6,978 bases of DNA, taken from assembly GCA_036394195.1 (NCBI GenBank), contig DASWFO010000093.1:1-6978 (forward strand). Direction: 5' to 3'. A program made the position numbers and the translations under genes. The stretch comes from DATJPD01 sp036394195 (GTDB lineage Bacteria > Pseudomonadota > Alphaproteobacteria > CACIAM-22H2). The notes under the pieces were generated by a model. The model was given only the letters and a program-made list of their open reading frames with translations, was not told the origin of the DNA and made no database searches. Of the stretch, positions 5,390 to 6,978 are shown one piece after another (the first letter of the stretch is position 1; each line of letters starts with the position of its first letter).

Positions 5390-6971
5390 GCGCCCCGTCG
5401 TCCTTGGAACCGGGATGGGCGATCAAGGTGCGGCCGGTCATCTCCGGCGGCTGCGGCAGGCCGAGCAGCTCGAGCAAGGTCGGTGCCACGTCGGCGAGCC
5501 GGCCGTCGGTGAGCTGCAGCGGCGCGTTGCGGCCGGGCTCGGCGCCGCCGACCAGCATCACGGGCACGCGGTTGGTGGTGTGCGCGGTGTGCGGCTGGCC
5601 GGTGGTGGGATCGGCCATCTGCTCGGCGTTGCCGTGATCGGCGGTGATCAGCAAGGCGCCGCCGGCGTTCTCGACCGCCGTGGCGAGCCGGCCCAGGCAA
5701 GCATCCACGGTTTCGACGGCTTTTTTGGCCGCCGCGAAATCGCCGGTGTGGCCGACCATGTCGGTGTTGGCGTAGTTCACGACGATGAAGTCGAAGCGTC
5801 CAGAGGCGACGGCCTCGACCAGCTTGTCGGTGACCTCGAAGGCCGACATCTCGGGCTTCAGGTCGTAGGTCGCGACCTTCGGCGAGGGGACGAGGATCCG
5901 GCTTTCGCCGGGAAATTCGCGCTCCTCGCCGCCGTTGAAGAAGAACGTGACGTGCGCGTATTTCTCCGTCTCGGCGATGCGCAGCTGCTTCAGGCCCGCC
6001 GCGGCGACCATCTCGCCCAGCATGTGGGTGAGCGGCTGCGGCGGGTACATGGTGGCGATGAAGCGGTTGAGCTCGGCCGAGTACTCGCACATGCCGAGCG
6101 CCGCCGCGAAGCGGACCACGCGAGTCCGGGCGAAGCCGGTGAAGGCCGGGTCGAGGAGGGCCATGAGAATCTCGCGCGCGCGATCGGCGCGGAAATTCGC
6201 CATTACCACGCCGTCGCCGTCGCGCATGCCGGGATAGTCCGGCAGCACGGCGGGCAGCACGAATTCGTCGGTCTTGCCGTTGGCATAGGACGACGTGACG
6301 GCGCTCTGCGCGTCGGCCGCCGTGACGCCCTGTGCATCGACCAGCGCCTTGGTGGCGAGCTCGACCCGCTCCCACCGCTTGTCGCGGTCCATCGCGTAAT
6401 AGCGGCCGGAGATCGTCCCGGTGGCGACGCCGCGCAAGCCGGCGATGTCGGCGCTGAATTTCGCAAGATAGGCTTCGGCGCTTTTCGGCGGCGTGTCGCG
6501 CCCGTCGAGGAACGCGTGCACCCACACCTTCAGCCCGGCGGCGGCGAACGCCTTGGCGAGGGCGGCCATGTGATCCTGGTGCGCGTGCACGCCGCCGGGC
6601 GACAGCAGGCCCATCAGGTGAACCGCACCCCGGCTCGCTTTCACTTTGTCGATGAACCGGACCAATGCTGGATTGCGCGCGATGGCGCCCGAGGCGACTT
6701 CATCGTCGATGCGCGGCAGGTCCTGGAGCACCACCCGGCCGGCGCCGAGATTCATGTGCCCGACTTCGGAGTTGCCCATCTGCCCGGCGGGCAGGCCGAC
6801 ATGGCGCTCGGAGGCGTCGAGGAACGCCACCGGCGAAGATTTGGCGAGACGGTCGAGATTGGGGGTCTTCGCCTTGAGGATCGCGTTGTCGTCGCTGGGC
6901 TCGGAACGGTGACCCCAACCGTCGAGCACGCACAGCACGACGGGCCGCCGCTTGGGCACGAATCGTGTCAT
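5376..6971 (-). CDS. gpmI: 2,3-bisphosphoglycerate-independent phosphoglycerate mutase
   Basis: This cytoplasmic manganese enzyme interconverts 3-phosphoglycerate and 2-phosphoglycerate in glycolysis and gluconeogenesis. The 531-residue length is close to that of the family (about 510-530). It has the alkaline-phosphatase-like fold with an inserted phosphotransferase domain. Expected metal and catalytic residues are all present: D17 in LDGWG, nucleophile S68 in GNSEVGH, D404 and H408 in NTDMVGH, D445 and H446 in ADHGN, and H464 in HTAHTT. Substrate-binding residues are H129 in GGVHAH, the DGRDTPP motif (156-162), R190 and R196 in GRYYAMDRD, R261 and R264 in FRADR, and K337 in ETEKYAH. The ATG at 6971 is close to the window edge, so no ribosome-binding site can be judged. 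The 3' end overlaps envC by 14 nt. It is the first gene of the cluster inside the window; in many alphaproteobacteria genes such as rlmH lie further upstream. Confidence 0.97.
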   Translation of the reverse strand: MTRFVPKRRPVVLCVLDGWGHRSEPSDDNAILKAKTPNLDRLAKSSPVAFLDASERHVGLPAGQMGNSEVGHMNLGAGRVVLQDLPRIDDEVASGAIARNPALVRFIDKVKASRGAVHLMGLLSPGGVHAHQDHMAALAKAFAAAGLKVWVHAFLDGRDTPPKSAEAYLAKFSADIAGLRGVATGTISGRYYAMDRDKRWERVELATKALVDAQGVTAADAQSAVTSSYANGKTDEFVLPAVLPDYPGMRDGDGVVMANFRADRAREILMALLDPAFTGFARTRVVRFAAALGMCEYSAELNRFIATMYPPQPLTHMLGEMVAAAGLKQLRIAETEKYAHVTFFFNGGEEREFPGESRILVPSPKVATYDLKPEMSAFEVTDKLVEAVASGRFDFIVVNYANTDMVGHTGDFAAAKKAVETVDACLGRLATAVENAGGALLITADHGNAEQMADPTTGQPHTAHTTNRVPVMLVGGAEPGRNAPLQLTDGRLADVAPTLLELLGLPQPPEMTGRTLIAHPGSKDDGARAAE

Positions 6972-6978
6972 GGCGGGG

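Noticed and set aside
4346..5512. Long plus-strand open frame opposite envC (388 codons)
   Set aside because: It is antisense to well-supported envC and gpmI sequence, rich in Arg, Gly and Leu with no domain motif. Long antisense frames are expected at this GC content.
4987..6525. Minus-strand open frame of 512 codons overlapping gpmI
   Set aside because: It runs in a different frame across gpmI and into envC. Its product is Arg-rich and low-complexity, while the gpmI frame has every catalytic residue.

Overview
The window is ordinary chromosomal DNA from a GC-rich alphaproteobacterium. Gene order, GC-biased codon use and frequent GTG starts point there, and Rhodospirillales-like or Hyphomicrobiales-like lineages fit best. 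I cannot name a genus. The main block is a conserved alphaproteobacterial gene string on the minus strand, read from position 6971 down to 987: gpmI (cofactor-independent phosphoglycerate mutase), an EnvC-type murein hydrolase activator, a CtpA-type S41 carboxy-terminal processing protease, a YibQ/DUF610-type divergent polysaccharide deacetylase, and rppH (RNA 5' pyrophosphohydrolase). The five genes are packed like an operon: a 14-nt overlap, a 4-nt ATGA overlap, a 30-nt gap and a 3-nt gap. No internal promoter or terminator is evident, and the promoter must lie beyond position 6978.

On the plus strand a GNAT-family acetyltransferase gene (about 304-990) converges on rppH. The two stop codons share the tetranucleotide CTAG. 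A perfect 9-bp inverted repeat with a 6-nt loop sits exactly over this junction and may end or protect both transcripts.

Positions 1-303 contain no convincing gene. They hold a roughly 99-bp palindromic element (28-126) of the kind scattered between genes in alphaproteobacteria, then a second stretch with nested complementary segments (179-242), then a small hairpin just before the GNAT start.

Three products of the operon are envelope proteins: a secreted LytM factor lacking the peptidase residues, a secreted serine protease with a PDZ domain, and a membrane-anchored deacetylase-fold protein that seems to have lost several probable metal ligands. This suggests a module for septal or peptidoglycan remodelling, co-transcribed with a glycolytic enzyme and an mRNA-decapping enzyme. 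I see no phage genes, transposase, CRISPR array, toxin-antitoxin pair, rRNA or convincing tRNA. The points most worth a second look are the structured non-coding region, the convergent-junction hairpin, and the degenerate active sites of the two envelope proteins.
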